From Endomychus coccineus (lineage: Eukaryota > Arthropoda > Insecta > Coleoptera > Endomychidae): a stretch of 64,000 nt of DNA. The number at the start of each line of letters is the position of its first letter. Position 1 is the stretch's first letter. Of this stretch, positions 23,761 through 37,070 are shown one piece after another. The DNA lies in contig OY294071.1 in NCBI GenBank assembly GCA_958510875.1, forward strand, positions 36,982,581 to 37,046,580. The letters run 5' to 3'. Position numbers and translations under genes: made by a program. The notes below the pieces were generated by a model. That model was not told where the DNA came from. It ran no database searches and saw only the letters and a list, made by a program, of their open reading frames with translations.

Positions 23761-26275
23761 ATGCTAATTCTTACCTTTGATTGATTTGTAGGTTTAGTAA
23801 AAATGAGAATTCGTTATGCCGTTATCTTGACAATCAAGATACGAGTATTATGTAGACAGTACTCTCTACTGCTACTAGACTTCGAAAAAACCTTACTTCC
23901 TTAGAGTAGACGCCTACTTTGAATATAAAATGAATTATTCTTACATTTTTGTGTTGATTTCTTTAATATTTTGGTTCAGGTAACAAGACGAGCAAATTTG
24001 TAATGATGTCCATCTTAATACATCGCCTCTCTACCACATTCAGATATTTTCAATTTGTTTCATGATGAGACTAATTTGTTAATGTTTCCAGTCCTAGACA
24101 TGAATAATCTATGGGGTAGTGGAGGATAAACGTAAGACAAATTAACAAGGTAGGCATGTGTAATCATAGATGGTATTGCAAATGCTTATACGCTTATAGC
24201 AATTACCTGATGATTCATTACAGCACCAAAACACCCGTTAATGCTTCTTTGATATATGTAGTGAGCTTTCAATTTATCCATGAGAAGTACACAATCAACT
24301 GATTAATTTATACGGTATATTTAATGTTGACTGTTCTGCTACGTCATTCATGAATATGATTATAATAGAATTAGAGTAATTCCTAATTATTCATTTTCAT
24401 GCAAATTTGGGTGTAGAAAATGCCGGCCTGCTATTGATTCCACATATGGAACCTGCTAAGACTTCAAACTTTCGCTCTATAAGTAAGAAATAGTTTGTCA
24501 CTTCCATTTATCATAGTCACCATCATAAGTACCATCAATGAGGAACTGCAAACCAGAATGTGCCTTATTCCAATTATGAGATCCATTAATATTTCTATTG
24601 ATTTGTACTAATCGCAACTTTCGTATAAATTTGTTCGTATTGTAATTAGTTGTTAAGCGGTAAATACCCTAAAATTCTATAATCTACTGTTTGAGATATT
24701 TGGGAACGGCTAACTTAATACCTGTCTTAGCACTATACATTCAACTGCTTCACAAATAGAAGTGCGCTCTAGGAGGCAAGTAATAGTCCCCAGGGAGAAA
24801 CAGAGGCGAGAGATATTGCTAATTATTATGCAAAGTGCGTACAGTTCTGGTTTTACACACTGACTTGTTTGCTTCAATTTCCTCGATCTATATACGCTCT
24901 TATATGTAATATGCATTCCAAGAATTACGGCGGACTAAAAACAGATATAACACCACTTGAAACTTCTGCCCCGAGTCTTAGAACGAGCGAACTTGAACTA
25001 AGTTTCAGCAATCAATCTTACACATATCCAGGTAATTATAATTAACAATCTTGATTAGACTACCTGAGCACTTTTGGCGTTTGGACTTGATAAATTTCAT
25101 GTTTCATGATTACTTTAGGTTGTCTCGCTGTTTAAAACAACGTGATACGCGTCTGTATTGGAACAAATATACTAAATATATAATGATTCAACATTTATAT
25201 GGCATTTTTGTTCAAATAACTTCCATGGGATAATGCTACATATACGAGGTCTTACACGACATGCTGCGTCGATATGTATACAATATTCTTGCACAGGTTA
25301 ACACACGTGGAAAAGAATGAGCGAGTTACTGTCTAGGATATTGTTCTAGGCAGCACTACTGTCAACCTAAAGGGGACGGCCAACCGGTGCAATTCAATCT
25401 TCATTTTCCATATCATAAAAGTTCTTATTCTACTTTAATCTTATTGAACAAATCAATACATCTGTTTAGCCTACCCTCTGACAAGGCGCTCCACCTGACA
25501 CAAACTGTATAATGATGAGTAGTTCAGCAGACGAGATTGATATTTATAGTGAAGCGACTCATCTGTCGCAGTGACGAACATGAATCCGATTGAATTAGAG
25601 TATGACATTGTGACTAGAAAAGTTGAGAATGTTGAGTTGGTGGAATAAACAATAGCACGTTCACGTATTGGCATTGGTAAAACAGAGCATGAGTGTTTTA
25701 ATGAAACATTCCTTACTACGTTATGGATCAAAATTCAATAAAATCACGCAACGGAATACCTTATACTGTAATATTATTGAACTTAACAAATTCCAGCTAG
25801 AATCAAATTAATTCATTTCGTTTCGGCACTCTTTGTTCGATGCAAGAAAGATCCGGTGAAAATGAAGTTTAAAACAGATGACACACACTTACTATTGAAA
25901 ATACAATGTAGAGTAAATAAAGCATAATGATAGTAACTGTATATGATCCGAGCTGGAGTGTACGCATAGCTATAACAAGCAACTGCTGCCAACTTGAATG
26001 CCTAAAACCTCTCTGCAACACCTTCCACTGTGACACCATTTGAGATTTTACGCATTTGTTATCGTAAATAGAATCTGCCACTTTCTTACATAAAACTTCA
26101 GTACGAATTTAATCTTAGGAAATTTATTCCTTATTGGTAAGAATTTAATACATACTCGTTAAAATACATAAGATGATTTGTAGAAGATGATCTGATCCGA
26201 CAAATTTATACAGATACTTTTCCACGATGATACAAACTATAAGTACATAATACTTTTTTAATACAATTTTATTAG
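23761..26275. other. AT-rich stretch, nothing recognised
   Basis: About 2.5 kb with only short frames (the longest is 86 codons at 25471-25731, minus strand), none with motifs I recognise. Confidence 0.4.
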
Positions 26276-26279
26276 ATGA

Positions 26280-27065
26280 GATAAGATTTAATATTGGTCT
26301 CATCATCGTCGACGTCATCAGAATCGATGACGTCGACGAAAATCGATATATTCCATGCAAACATTTGCAAAAATCTAAAATTCCAAAAAGTTGTATCGGC
26401 GACCCCAAGGTCTATGGGACAAGAATTCAGGGTCTCGGCACTCTGTAAATCATGATCTAAGGATAAAATAGTGTTGGATTTGAATTTCTCTTTATTCAAT
26501 GTCTATGGGACTAGCTTGATTCAGTGTCTCGGCACTCTGTACAGTGGTTATTCATGATCTAAGAATAAAAGTAATGTTAGATTAGAATTTGTCATCATCG
26601 AAAACGTATTGAAACTAAGTTTAATCAGAATCGATGAGGTCGACCAAAATCGAGATTTTCCCATACACCTCTTATATAATTTTGCAAAAATCTAAGATTG
26701 TAAAACGTTGACATAATTACTACGATTTGTTCAGTAGTATCTAAGAAGGCCGTCGATACAAATCATAAGTATAAAATCACTATACAACATGATTTTATCA
26801 GGGTCAATGTCTATGGGAGAAGGAGAATTCAGGGTCTCGGCACTCTGTATCGTGGTTAATCATGATCTGCGGATTAAATCAATATTAGATTCGAATTTCT
26901 CATCATCGAAAACCTATTGAAACCAAGTTTCATCAGAATCGATCAGGTCGACCAAAATCGAGATTTTTCCGTACATAGTCCTTATAAAATTTTGCAATAA
27001 TCTAATATTCTAAAACGTTGGGATTTGTTCAGCAAGATCTTAGAAGACCGCCGATACAAAGTACA
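26280..27065 (+). repeat. ~307-bp tandem repeat array, about 2.5 units
   Basis: GAATTCAGGGTCTCGGCACT occurs at 26423 and 26825, with a partial duplicate near 26518. GGTCGACCAAAATCGAGAT occurs at about 26638 and 26946, a period of about 308 bp. Units share blocks with the arrays at 8.9 kb (opposite strand) and 51-54 kb. At 26307-26338 the first unit holds a perfect 13-bp inverted repeat, CGTCGACGTCATC with a 6-base loop. There is no coding capacity. Confidence 0.88.
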
Positions 27066-28985
27066 AGTATATAATCACTTAAGACATCAAACACCTATCA
27101 AACGGTATAGAACATATCTTGCCTATCCTTATCAACTTGAGATGTGTAGGTAATACTTTGGAATAAGCTTGTATTGCCATTTTCTATAAAAATTGGTATT
27201 CAAGGTGAAAATGTGAAGTGGATTGAGGAACCAAGATGAAATTTGTGTATCATAAACGTTGATACAAGATTCCCGTTCTACTTTTCGATAGCGACATCAT
27301 CTTTAGTAAATATCTTGTTAATTTCCATTACTGTTAATAACAGTATATTTCTCATAAAACTATATCATTATTATAATTGTCAACAGCGTATTTTCAAATT
27401 ATCAGATGGGCATTGTATATCGAAAAATCTTTATATTTGTAAGGAAATGGTTTCGTTCAAAACTTAAGTTGTATTACAGAATTCAATTACGTCTGAGGTT
27501 CTCTTTTCATTGTGAATTTCCACAGAGTCTGCAAGGTTTAGAAAGACATAATAAAGATAAAAGTTGCATATAATGGATCCAAATTAATCCTCAAACATTC
27601 GTTCAATCCACTCATTTCTTTCAGTCTTTTGCATGATCGAGCTAACTAAGACATATTTATTTTGGATGGAAATATGAATTAGATGAGAACTCTGGGAGCT
27701 TCAAATATGTCTGTAGGGAAATAAATGGAACGAATATTTCCTATCTTCATCATATTTTTCCACTGTGGCTGGTCGACTCTTCAATGAAATTAGAATTGAC
27801 TACATTTGCATACCAGCTGACTTTGTTTCAATATCGAATTTATGAAATTTTCACTTTCTGAATTAGAATTGTTGAGTTTTCATATTAACACTAGAGCTAT
27901 TTGTGTTATGATATCCATAGAATGAAGTGGGTTAATTTCAATCTTGAACACTTAACTAACGAAATTGAGTTGAATTTAACTATCTTAACTTTCGTTACTC
28001 CACGAAATGACGTTTAATATTGATCATTAGTTCACGTGATGAGGCTAAAATTAATCTTTCCACAATAGCTAAGCATCATCTAGTCCGAAGTGCTTCATCG
28101 CCATAATTCCAAGGAATATCGATAATTTTTCTTATTTTTCTGTCTCACTCAATTAAGTTCGTAGCTCCTTACCACATAATACACTGGTAAAAACCTTTCA
28201 CGAACGGAATGTTCACTTTACTTCGGGCATAAAATGCTCTCAATAAGTTTTCTTTATGTAGTTCATTTTACATTTTATTCCCACTAAGATTGACTCGTGA
28301 TAGTCAAACGTTGGCAGAACATTCCGATCTTCATCAGAACAATGCATACAACAAGCCTTCTCAAGTGTGTTGAACAACAATTGTCGGTTATACATTAAGA
28401 AATCATGATTCTTGAAATTGTTGCTTACTTGAAAATTAGGTTGGTGAGAGTTGCGGTAAGAAAGGTTACGTATATGAGATAACGTAATGCAAAAGTTATC
28501 TTATTCTTCCTTCAGATGAGGTTGGCATGTGTTGTGTGAATATGTCATATTTCGAGAAGAGATTATATTAACATATAGATTGAACTTGAAGAAACAGCTA
28601 TTGAATGATATTAATTACTTCCATTATCGGTTTCGCCGGATTTCCGGGAAGTTAGGAGAACCTGTTCTCATAATTTCAGTACCTATGTGAGAGTACTTCT
28701 GCCATTAGAAAGATGACATGTCATATCTGATTACAACCTCGAATACTACAGGGATTAACATTTCTGAATTTCGGATTCCTGTTCCCGTTACTAGAAGAAG
28801 GTTTCATCGTCCAGTACCTATTCTGAAAACGATATTTATATCGTGCAAGAATGTAAAATGTATGGATGAAATTAACTACCGGTACGTGTGATTTCAGAAA
28901 GAGATATTGTAAGGAACTGTCACAAGCTTCTAAGTAACGTCAAATTTTTCCTTTGCCAAAGTAATTTACTGTTGGAAAAACGTAT
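27066..28985. other. AT-rich stretch, nothing recognised
   Basis: No recognised coding or structural feature. A frame of 74 codons at 27243-27467 is probably chance. Confidence 0.4.
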
Positions 28986-28989
28986 TCTC

Positions 28990-29335
28990 CTTTATGTATT
29001 TTGACTACACGAGAAGGTAACTTACAATGTTGATGAAATATTGTAAGAGCCAGTATTGAAATGATGAGGGAGAAGATAGGCATTGGTATTTCTCTTAAAA
29101 GTTTGGAGGTTATAGGCATCTGGAAAGACCTTGCCAGATTTCTAATAATTACTCCTCTGGTCACATTGGATGATATATAGGCTCTAGAGGAGAAAGCGGT
29201 ATGAAGTGTACTATCATTCGAAAGGCTATGGACGGGACAGGAGGTCACTTTCTGTTGACATGGAACTGAAAAAAAGTTGATGTCAAGCCAAGGGAAGTGG
29301 AAAGCAAAAATATTAGCTTCTTTTAGTGGAATTGT
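28990..29335 (-). pseudogene. LINE family B, internally deleted 3' copy
   Basis: Minus-strand translation joins a late RT block (CPVHSLSNDSTLHTAFSSRA, where the catalytic ADD position reads SND) directly to the 3' terminal block (NLARSFQMPITSKLLREIP, then SILALTIFHQHCKL). In the family these segments are several hundred codons apart, so this copy has a large internal deletion. The conserved 3' box GACTACACGAGAAGG lies near 29000. Confidence 0.75.
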
Positions 29336-30785
29336 ATCCCTCATCTTTGGTTAGTGGTGGAAATCAGCTCAATGTAAAACTTCTTCCAATTACATTCGAA
29401 CGAAAGTTCAGAATAAACGGGACAAGCTTTGATCTAAACGCGTTATATGCCGTCTTACATACGTCTAGCATTTGATGAACAAATAATAGATTTTGCACCA
29501 TTATTTTTCTCGAAGCTGAATATTCAATTAGAACATTGAACCAAATGATTACTGAGCCCAAAGAAATAAGACGAGATGATTTTTTAATTTAAATTGAGAA
29601 CAAGATAAGCAGATGTTTGATTGATCTGATTTCGAGTGTGTACTAAGAGACATTATACGTTAGTGAATATCAATAGCATCAGGAACATTTAGAACAAGTC
29701 ATACCTCAAATGGTCGTCGACGCGTCTAAGCATCGATTACAATGGGCTCCTTGATGTGTGAAATCGTGACAAAAGCTTACATTAATTCTACAGTCATCTC
29801 GCCAAGAAGCAACAGAACTCACAAAAGTTGTTATCATTAGAAAATATCAATAACTTTCATGAAACTTCATATTCGAAATGTAATCCCCAATTTCTGTGTG
29901 GAACTCTTTTCAAAGTTAGATGAACATATCAGACATGGAACTGAAAAGTTTTGATGTTTTGGATTATAAATTTAACTTCTTATATTGCATAGTTAGATGT
30001 TTTTCAATGAACTCCCTGTGAGTGATTTACATCAAAATATTGCTGAAGCTCCACACGAATAAGATCATTTTCAACAGAACTAATTATCGGGAAATTATCG
30101 TGCTATGCTTATTCTATTGGATACCAATAATGAATATAGAATATTTTGATCATGTAGAAATACAAAAATTTGTATATCATGATTGAAGCATCATTGCCGC
30201 TCACAATTCAAGAACCTTCACCTCAAGCGCCTCATATTTTATTGGAACAAATAAATAGAAACATTCCTCACTTGATTTCAGCGGATCAAACAAATCTTCC
30301 TGTTTAATTAGGAAAGAGTGGGCTTTCAAAAGTTATAAGCTATTGTGATACCGGCAAGTGTTAACCTGTTGACATAATGATTTAAATGCTTCAAGTGGTA
30401 TGCAAATCAGATTTGCATAAAATAGATCTCCCATATTGTAGAGCAATATAGGTCAATGGTTAAGAGTTCTCAATCAAGTCGTCAAGAGTGTACGTTATTC
30501 ATTCGCTGATAGCTGGCTAATTTAATTTACAAATGGAATGAATGGTTGATGTATTATATACCTCGAATCAGAAATTTTGATAACAGACTGGTATTTTCTT
30601 TCTACGTTGCAAATTCTGCAGCGTTATATGTTCATCTATACCACAGAATAATTAATTCAATGTAAATATGTAGTGTCACAGCTCGATGAAGTAAAAGTCT
30701 GATGTCACACAAATCTCAAAATAAAAATTTCGCACACTTCTGCAAGTTAAATAACCAGAAGAATATTCTTTGTCATGATGGTTCA
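29336..30785. other. AT-rich stretch, nothing recognised
   Basis: Only short frames, including a 65-codon minus-strand frame at 29364-29561 with no recognised motif. Confidence 0.4.
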
Positions 30786-30789
30786 ATAA

Positions 30790-31080
30790 AATATTATAAT
30801 ACCATTTCAAAAACTAGAGAAGTATGTCAAAAATGCTATTTGCAAGAGGGCTATCGCATCCCAAAACGATCAAGTTAGTATTTTCACCACTTTAAAGTGA
30901 TTTTCAAATCCGTACGACCAATAAAAACGGCGTAATCATCTCCACAGTGGCTTGCGCGCATACGCACACACATACATTATCTCAAAACTAGTCTACATTG
31001 AATCAAAAAGACTGAAAACCGATTTCATCAAACCCTTTACAATACTTCTCTTATGCTACCTTTAGTGAAGTGAGTAAACT
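30790..31080 (+). repeat. Dispersed ~290-bp repeat, copy 1
   Basis: Aligned by eye with 46220-46510 in the same orientation. Shared blocks are TATTTTCACC, TTTCAAATCCGTACGACCAA, a TCATCTCCACAGT block, and the end TTACAATACTTCTCTTATGC...GTGAAGTGAGTAA. No coding capacity. Probably a non-autonomous DNA transposon family, but I could not define its termini. Confidence 0.6.
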
Positions 31081-31672
31081 GAGTTTATTGCATCATACGA
31101 ATCAATTGGGGGTACTAGGGAAATTCTAAATCTGAAATCCATTTTCGTGTTTATTCACTCTCGTTTTATGAAAAGGGATTTCATTTTGAACCAGTATCTG
31201 TAACGACATTAACATTCCGTTTCAGTATAACAATTCTCAATACATTACCCACAAACTTGCTATGTATCCAGTTATCTTTCGTTGAGAATACTGAAGATAA
31301 GATGTATGGAAAGTAATACTTGGGAAATTGCGATCCCTTAGAATTAGCCGTGAAATGCAGCCATAGATCTTATGATACATGTGCTTCAAAACTGAACTGT
31401 ACAAATTATGTGCATTTATTTTAGAAGTCCAAACAAAGTGTGTAGTGTAGTGCATGTTGATGCACATAAAGTAGACCTTCAGCGTCATTCGTTGACGGAA
31501 CTTCCGAAAGTTTGAAACATGAATCAATGCACGGTTACATTAATCCAGCAACAATACAGTTTGTGCCATGATGATTTCACGAAAACCGCTCTTATATCAG
31601 CACATTTTCATATGTTTTCACCTTTTTCCTTAATTCTCTCTTACCGTCGTGCCCTTTTTGAGTCATTTTATT
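31081..31672. other. No recognisable feature
   Basis: A 96-codon minus-strand frame (31237-31527) has no recognisable motif. No element ends seen. Confidence 0.35.
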
Positions 31673-31835
31673 TTATATTTTGACTCCACGAGAGGATGTT
31701 CGTAGGGCCAGCGATGTAATGTTAAAGAAGGAGATATGCATTGCAATATTTCTTCAATGTTTGGATGTGAGATTTGTGAGTTGTAGATCACTAAGAGCTT
31801 ACTTAGGGTAAAGTAGCTCTTGGCATGCTTCAATT
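31673..31835 (-). pseudogene. LINE family B, internally deleted 3' fragment
   Basis: Minus-strand translation has AKSYFTLSKLLVIYNSQ, a block after the RT also present at 48.9 kb (SYFTLQQLLMIYKAQ) and 63.7 kb. It is joined to the 3' terminal segment and the GACTCCACGAGAGG box near 31680. The middle of the C-terminal region has been deleted. Confidence 0.7.
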
Positions 31836-33385
31836 GAATATAAATCGATAATATTTGTTGAACATTCACTGAAGTAAAGTAAGTCATAACACCTCAAATG
31901 GTTTCTTAACATATAATTGTTCCCCCACCGCAGAGATATTCTATTCTAATTAATCACCAAATTTAAGCAGTTAAGTCTTCGTTGCTATTATGTTATTTAA
32001 TTTCTCAACAGTGTGTTACCATCACATAAATGCTGAGAGATATTTTCCTGTACTTACCTACTCGTGGGAATCCTTCACACCAGTACAAACATAACGACTC
32101 ATCTCAATTTCTCTTGGAATATATTTAGACTTGAAGGCTAAGTTATTCAAGCATTTGATGGGGAAATTTATGCTGGTGTATTTCTATGCTACAGGTCATA
32201 TGATACACATTTCTTCATTTTGTTTGTTTACTATCTAATTGCATATTATATACCCAGTAGTAAAATTAATTCACAACGAAACAGTTTCGGTAATTTCATC
32301 ATAAATCATCCATCCAAACTTAAAATGATGTGAACTATTGAACTATATGACTCATATTTATAGAAGTGTAAGAATTCAAAACTCAATTTAATAACTGAGA
32401 CTTGAATTTTGTGTAGAAACAGGACTTGAATGGATAAATCAGATTATATGAATTTGTAATGAATTAGAGTCGAATATCCCGAGATACAACTCTTTCTCTA
32501 CATTATTTCCTTTGAAAAGGACCGACAATGACCTCATGTGATTAGCTATGGCCCTATGCCAGCCTACTGCGTCAGTCGGAATATATTTTATCTCAAGAAG
32601 TCACACCTGATATATCGGTCACTCCATCTGGTCGTCATATTTCAAACAGAGATTGTACAGTTATTATTTTTCATTCAACTTTTCCATATTCGGTTTTACA
32701 GTGAACATTGTTTTCGATACAAAATGAGGGGTTTCAATTTATGAATAACAAGTGTAGTGATGATTCCATGATAACCGTAAAGCGAACATTCTTTCACACA
32801 TATATGACAATCTTGTGTTGAGTATTGATCAAGCATGGATGCAACTCAGATCAAATTGAATCTGAGAATAGTTGGTGACGTTCTTGGTTGCTTTAATCAG
32901 AAATTATATATACCACATAATGTCGAACTGGCGAAGCGTGGTGATATTGTCGATGTCATAGTTAGATAGCTGTATTGGGGAATCTGTCAACGTTAAGCTA
33001 TTTGACGGGCGAGAAAGCGGCACATCACGCATTGCGGCAATATACTCTAAATATTATACGCTTACCTTGCAGGAATTTACTGAAATATGTAGAACAAAAT
33101 TTGTTCAAGATTAATACCTGATAGCCCGTTTCACATTGAACCAGTATGCCTGCTCAATATGACTTTATGAATTCAAGTATGTACCAGTTTATTGGTACAA
33201 TCCAAAAATGAAAAACTTGTCCTTCGATTCAAATTGTAGCGGATTTCCTTTCATCATTACTTCTAAGCTGAAGGTTGGAATAACTCATTCATTCCTCCTG
33301 AAAATAATAAATTTTTTTATATTTTGGAAATTGCACTAAGAAATGGAAAATAGTTTGCATTCAGCAAGTAGAAGCTGATCCGAAT
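31836..33385. other. AT-rich stretch, nothing recognised
   Basis: Short frames only; no element ends recognised. Confidence 0.4.
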
Positions 33386-33387
33386 AA

Positions 33388-33860
33388 TTGTCACCAATAA
33401 ATGATTATAAAACTAATATTTTATTTGCGAAAGAGTTGAGGAAAATGCCGGATAGTTGGACTTCATATTTTTCATGGTACCGTAAATGGTTCTTAAAGCA
33501 TGATATACCCAAATTATTGAAAAATGTTCCTTTACAAAACCGTCGGAATATGTGGTATCAACATGATGGATGCCCTGCCCTTTTCTTCCGTATAGCATTT
33601 TTCCCTGGCCAGCTAGTTCCCCCTTCTAACTTACCTAGATTGTTATTTGTGGCGACGCTTGAAGGACTTAGTATACAAAACTCAACCTACTACTCATTAT
33701 GACATGATAATAAGAATTCCGAATGCCATTATCAACATTCCAAGAACCGATACAGGAGCAGCAGTATCATCAAGAACGGTAAATGAATGCCCAAATGAAA
33801 TGTCCCTGGAACAGTCTTTAATATGAAATACAATTTGTTCAATTTGGATTAGGCATATAC
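33388..33860 (+). pseudogene. DDE transposase relic of the IS630/mariner superfamily
   Basis: The 104-codon frame at 33388-33702 includes HDIPKLLKNVPLQNRRNMWY followed by QHDGCPA. This matches the conserved block of insect DDE transposase-like proteins that reads VPLQ.R..MW.QHDG.PAHF and carries a catalytic Asp. One frameshift later the plus strand gives LKDLVYKTQPTTHYDMIIRI and NAIINIPRTDTGAAVSS, the C-terminal block after the third acidic residue. The intervening SPDL.P.DF.LWG region is scrambled by frameshifts. There are no recognisable terminal repeats, so element limits are unknown. It is dead. Confidence 0.75.
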
Positions 33861-35080
33861 TCCACGAAACCATAACCACCACGAAAAAACTGCTGTTATA
33901 AAGCTTATGGAATTTTATATAGATTCCAAAAAGTCTATACCGGACCCATATCAGGTGGAGATATATCCTATTTTATAAAACGTCATGGTAAAAACGCCCC
34001 CTGGCGACGAACAAGGGAATATTTTCTTTATAATTATTTGTCTCACTTTTAATGACGAAGTTTTTACCTCATCTTCCTAGCTTGCTTAGTTCTACAGATA
34101 TGGCCGAGACATTGAACATTTCGAACACAAAAAACCATTGAAAAACCAAAGCGACCCTTATCGGAAGAAGTCTAAGGTATTGTGTGCTGTATATAATAAC
34201 TAGCAACAGAAGATAGATATATATGATCAATGCCTATTATATGTATGTACTTATTATGTCAAGAAAACAATTGAACAAAGGCATGACCAGAAAACAATCT
34301 GTAAAACAGTACGATACTTCTTAATTCGTTTATAATGATGATATATTGTTGTCGTCAAGGTGATAGAGGAAACCGGAATATTATATAGAAGTATCATTTC
34401 AGTACTCTAGAATGAAGGCAAAATAAGAAAGAATGTCAAGTTAAGTATCTTAGTTGAAATGCATAACATAACGAGTATTGTTCATATGTTCCTTCCTGAA
34501 TGGTGTCCAAGCCAAATCTATCGTCAGTGACCAACAAATTGTTAGGTGAACCTTATGTTTTAAGATTTGTGCTTCTGTACTATAACGAGCATTTCCCAAC
34601 AGAAAGGACGACTCTTTAACTTGCTTGTTAGAATGTAACCATAATTCAACGAACCAGATGTCATATTGAATTTAGATAACATCAGAATGTATATTGCCAT
34701 GAAGTGAATACTGTGAATTGTTGCCCTATATTTTTCAGTAAAAACTGGAATTGAATAACAGGAACATGAACATAGCTTTATTCCATCTTATATGGATATA
34801 ACTGCTTTGAAAATCTGGCAAGTTTACAAGCCTATAAACGTTACATGTTTACAAGTCGTTCTAACTTGTCACGTCTTCAAGATTTCTTAGGGTAGAAAAA
34901 GATCTCTGGCCTAAGTTTAAGTAGCGTTAAAATCCTTTAATAGTTTATGGCTTCTCTCGTTTGTTTTTCATTACATAAGATTTTCACTACTAATTTCGAC
35001 GCTTCCCTGGAAATTCATAATTTGTTTCATTCAATTTTCACCACCAGCACCTTCTGTTAGATTAGATTATTAAATTAGAT
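33861..35080. other. AT-rich stretch, nothing recognised
   Basis: No recognised motif or repeat. Confidence 0.4.
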
Positions 35081-35084
35081 TTGA

Positions 35085-35640
35085 TTGGTAACGTTTCATA
35101 TTAGCACAGTGAACTTTAGATTTTTTGGAGGGACTAAGTTTTCTCCCGGCTTCAATTGTGTTTTTTCCTCTATGGTGTTGTATATTCCGAAGAATTTTAT
35201 TTTCGGGTGAGTGTAGCCGCACTCAGTGAGCACATGTATCGGTGTATCTTCCCCTTCTCTGCAGATTCTACACGTCCCATCACTAGGCCTATTTTTCTCA
35301 TAAAGCCGTTTAGTTTGCAGTCTCCCTTCATGGATCTTGTTAAAATTCGTAGGTTACTTCCACTTCCCTTTATCCTTCCCAAGACGTCCGCTTTCCTAAA
35401 TTTATCTGGGAGGGTCTCAAGCTGGCCACGGTTGAAAATTCCAGTGTTGAGTTGCCTCCTACTCTGAGAATTACTTCTATGCGATGTGTTCTTATGCTGA
35501 AGAAGAGTTCCAGGCCTATCAAGTACGTCATTACTTCCTTGCGGGCAATTCCTGTATGTCCTGGAAACCAGTAGATGTTAAATCTGTTCTGTGATTCTAA
35601 GGTGTCTAGTTTGATTTGGCAGTGCGTGTCTCAGATCGAT
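35085..35640 (-). pseudogene. LINE RNase H domain and 3' end
   Basis: Read from 35640 down to 35085 with frame changes. NIYWFPGHTGI is the RNase H W(V/F)PGHTGI(x)GNE motif. Later come LQTKRLYEKNRPSDGTCRIC, REGEDTPIHVLTE and KIKFFGIYNTIEEKTQ, the end of the domain with the Cys/His cluster. The 3' region ends near 35060-35090 in a short TTAGATTAGATTA-type simple repeat, plausible as a LINE tail. The RT is missing, so the copy is 5'-truncated at about 35640. There it abuts the hammerhead-related palindrome. It is a different subfamily from the split LINE at 14 kb. Confidence 0.8.
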
Positions 35641-35699
35641 TCAATAAAATATAAAAATTTAACAATAGAACAATAAAAATGTATCTTCCGAATAAGTAA

Positions 35700-35920
35700 A
35701 TTGATGCTACAAATTTTGTAGGACAACCATTGATATGTTCAATAACTGTGAAAGTATTCACAACTGATGAGTAAGAAATAATGACCGTTATCCCCTTAAA
35801 ATTCTGTTGAAGTATTAAGGACCTTCCATCAACCAGGCAGCTATTTGATAGCTGAAAGGTCCTTAGTACTTCAACAGTATTTATGATGGATAAGAGTAAC
35901 TTACTATTGATAAATTGCAC
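35700..35920. mobile_element. Head-to-head inverted copies of hammerhead family B (degraded)
   Basis: Arms CTGTTGAAGTATTAAGGACC.. (35804-35825) and ..GGTCCTTAGTACTTCAACAG (35856-35877) are reverse complements at 21 of 22 positions. They surround a 30-base spacer with its own stem-loop (35838-35854, CAGCTAT/ATAGCTG). The plus-strand arm has the 3' half of the family B hammerhead: stem II, GAAA at 35854-35857, AGGTCCT and then AGTACTTC. The CTGATGA half is lost. Each arm continues outward with family-B-like sequence, so two copies point away from each other from the ribozyme region. Outer limits are approximate. Confidence 0.55.
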
Positions 35921-37070
35921 CAGTACAGTAGAAACATATTCCTGAGATTACTGTTATCATAATTTAAAGAGCTGATGTGACTTACTCATAATAACGATAC
36001 AAATAATCGATGCAAATATCAGATATCGGGTCAAGCAAACCTCTACTGTCGAGGAGACTCTCACAGTTTTTATACTCATGTAGCGAAAGTAATATCGATG
36101 GTTCCACAAACTTTTGTTCATCAAACTTTAAGATGAAATTATTCGGAAAATCAAAAGCTGATGTAGTTTAGTTTGAATACAGATAGAGATAGAAAGGCGA
36201 TTATTGAAATTAAAAAGACAGATGGAAATAATAGGATTCAAAATTTGAGAAATTACAACACACATTTTGATTGTTATCAGATCTTTCAACAGAAATAGAA
36301 ATCCCATAGGACAAAGATAACCAAAATCGCATTGAATCTTATGGGACCGTCCAGAATCATTTTCCAGAAAAAACTAACTGTAAAAATAGGGTTACTCTCC
36401 AAAAGTCCAGATTGAGACATTCTAGAATATGATTCCCAAAAATCCAAATCCATTGTAGATTTTTGAAATTGTATGGAATTAGATAAATCAATATGAATGG
36501 AGTAGGTCGTTGGTCGCCAACCTATCTTTCTGATAGCCACAATTACAGAATTCTTGAATTGTTTTTAACTATTACTAAATTTGCGGTTTTTCATTACATT
36601 CCATTATACCAAGGCAGACATCTGCCAAGGGTTGTTATCTGTAATGTAACTGGAAATATCCCTATAAAATACACACAGAAATATAGTGAGTACGTGACTT
36701 ACTGTAGACGCCACTTTTGAAAAGACAAACCATGTGTCGACTTATCAGTGAAGTTAAAACATATTCCACCCTTTTTAAAACCACTTCGTTCCATATTTTA
36801 CTACGTATGTGATAATACAGACCTTTGTTATTCTAATAAATTGTGTAGTCTTTATTACCCTTTACTGTTCACAGGACACGTACTTCAACCAACAACAACT
36901 AGTTAGTGAATAAAAACACAATAAGTGCAAAAGAAAATTCCATATGAAAAAATGTCACATTTATTCGTGAGGGAAAGGTTTGAAGTTGATAAGAGCACAA
37001 TCCCACTGATTTCAGCACTACCAAAAGGTTCTTGGAACATATACTCCGACGAAAAACTCACTTCTGTGAT
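35921..37070. other. AT-rich stretch, nothing recognised
   Basis: Short frames (84 codons at 36286-36540, minus; 75 codons at 36493-36720, plus) without recognisable motifs. Confidence 0.4.

Noticed and set aside
35735..35785. CTGATGA...GAAA on the plus strand as another hammerhead
   Set aside because: Only four bases separate CTGATGA from GAAA, so no stem II can form.
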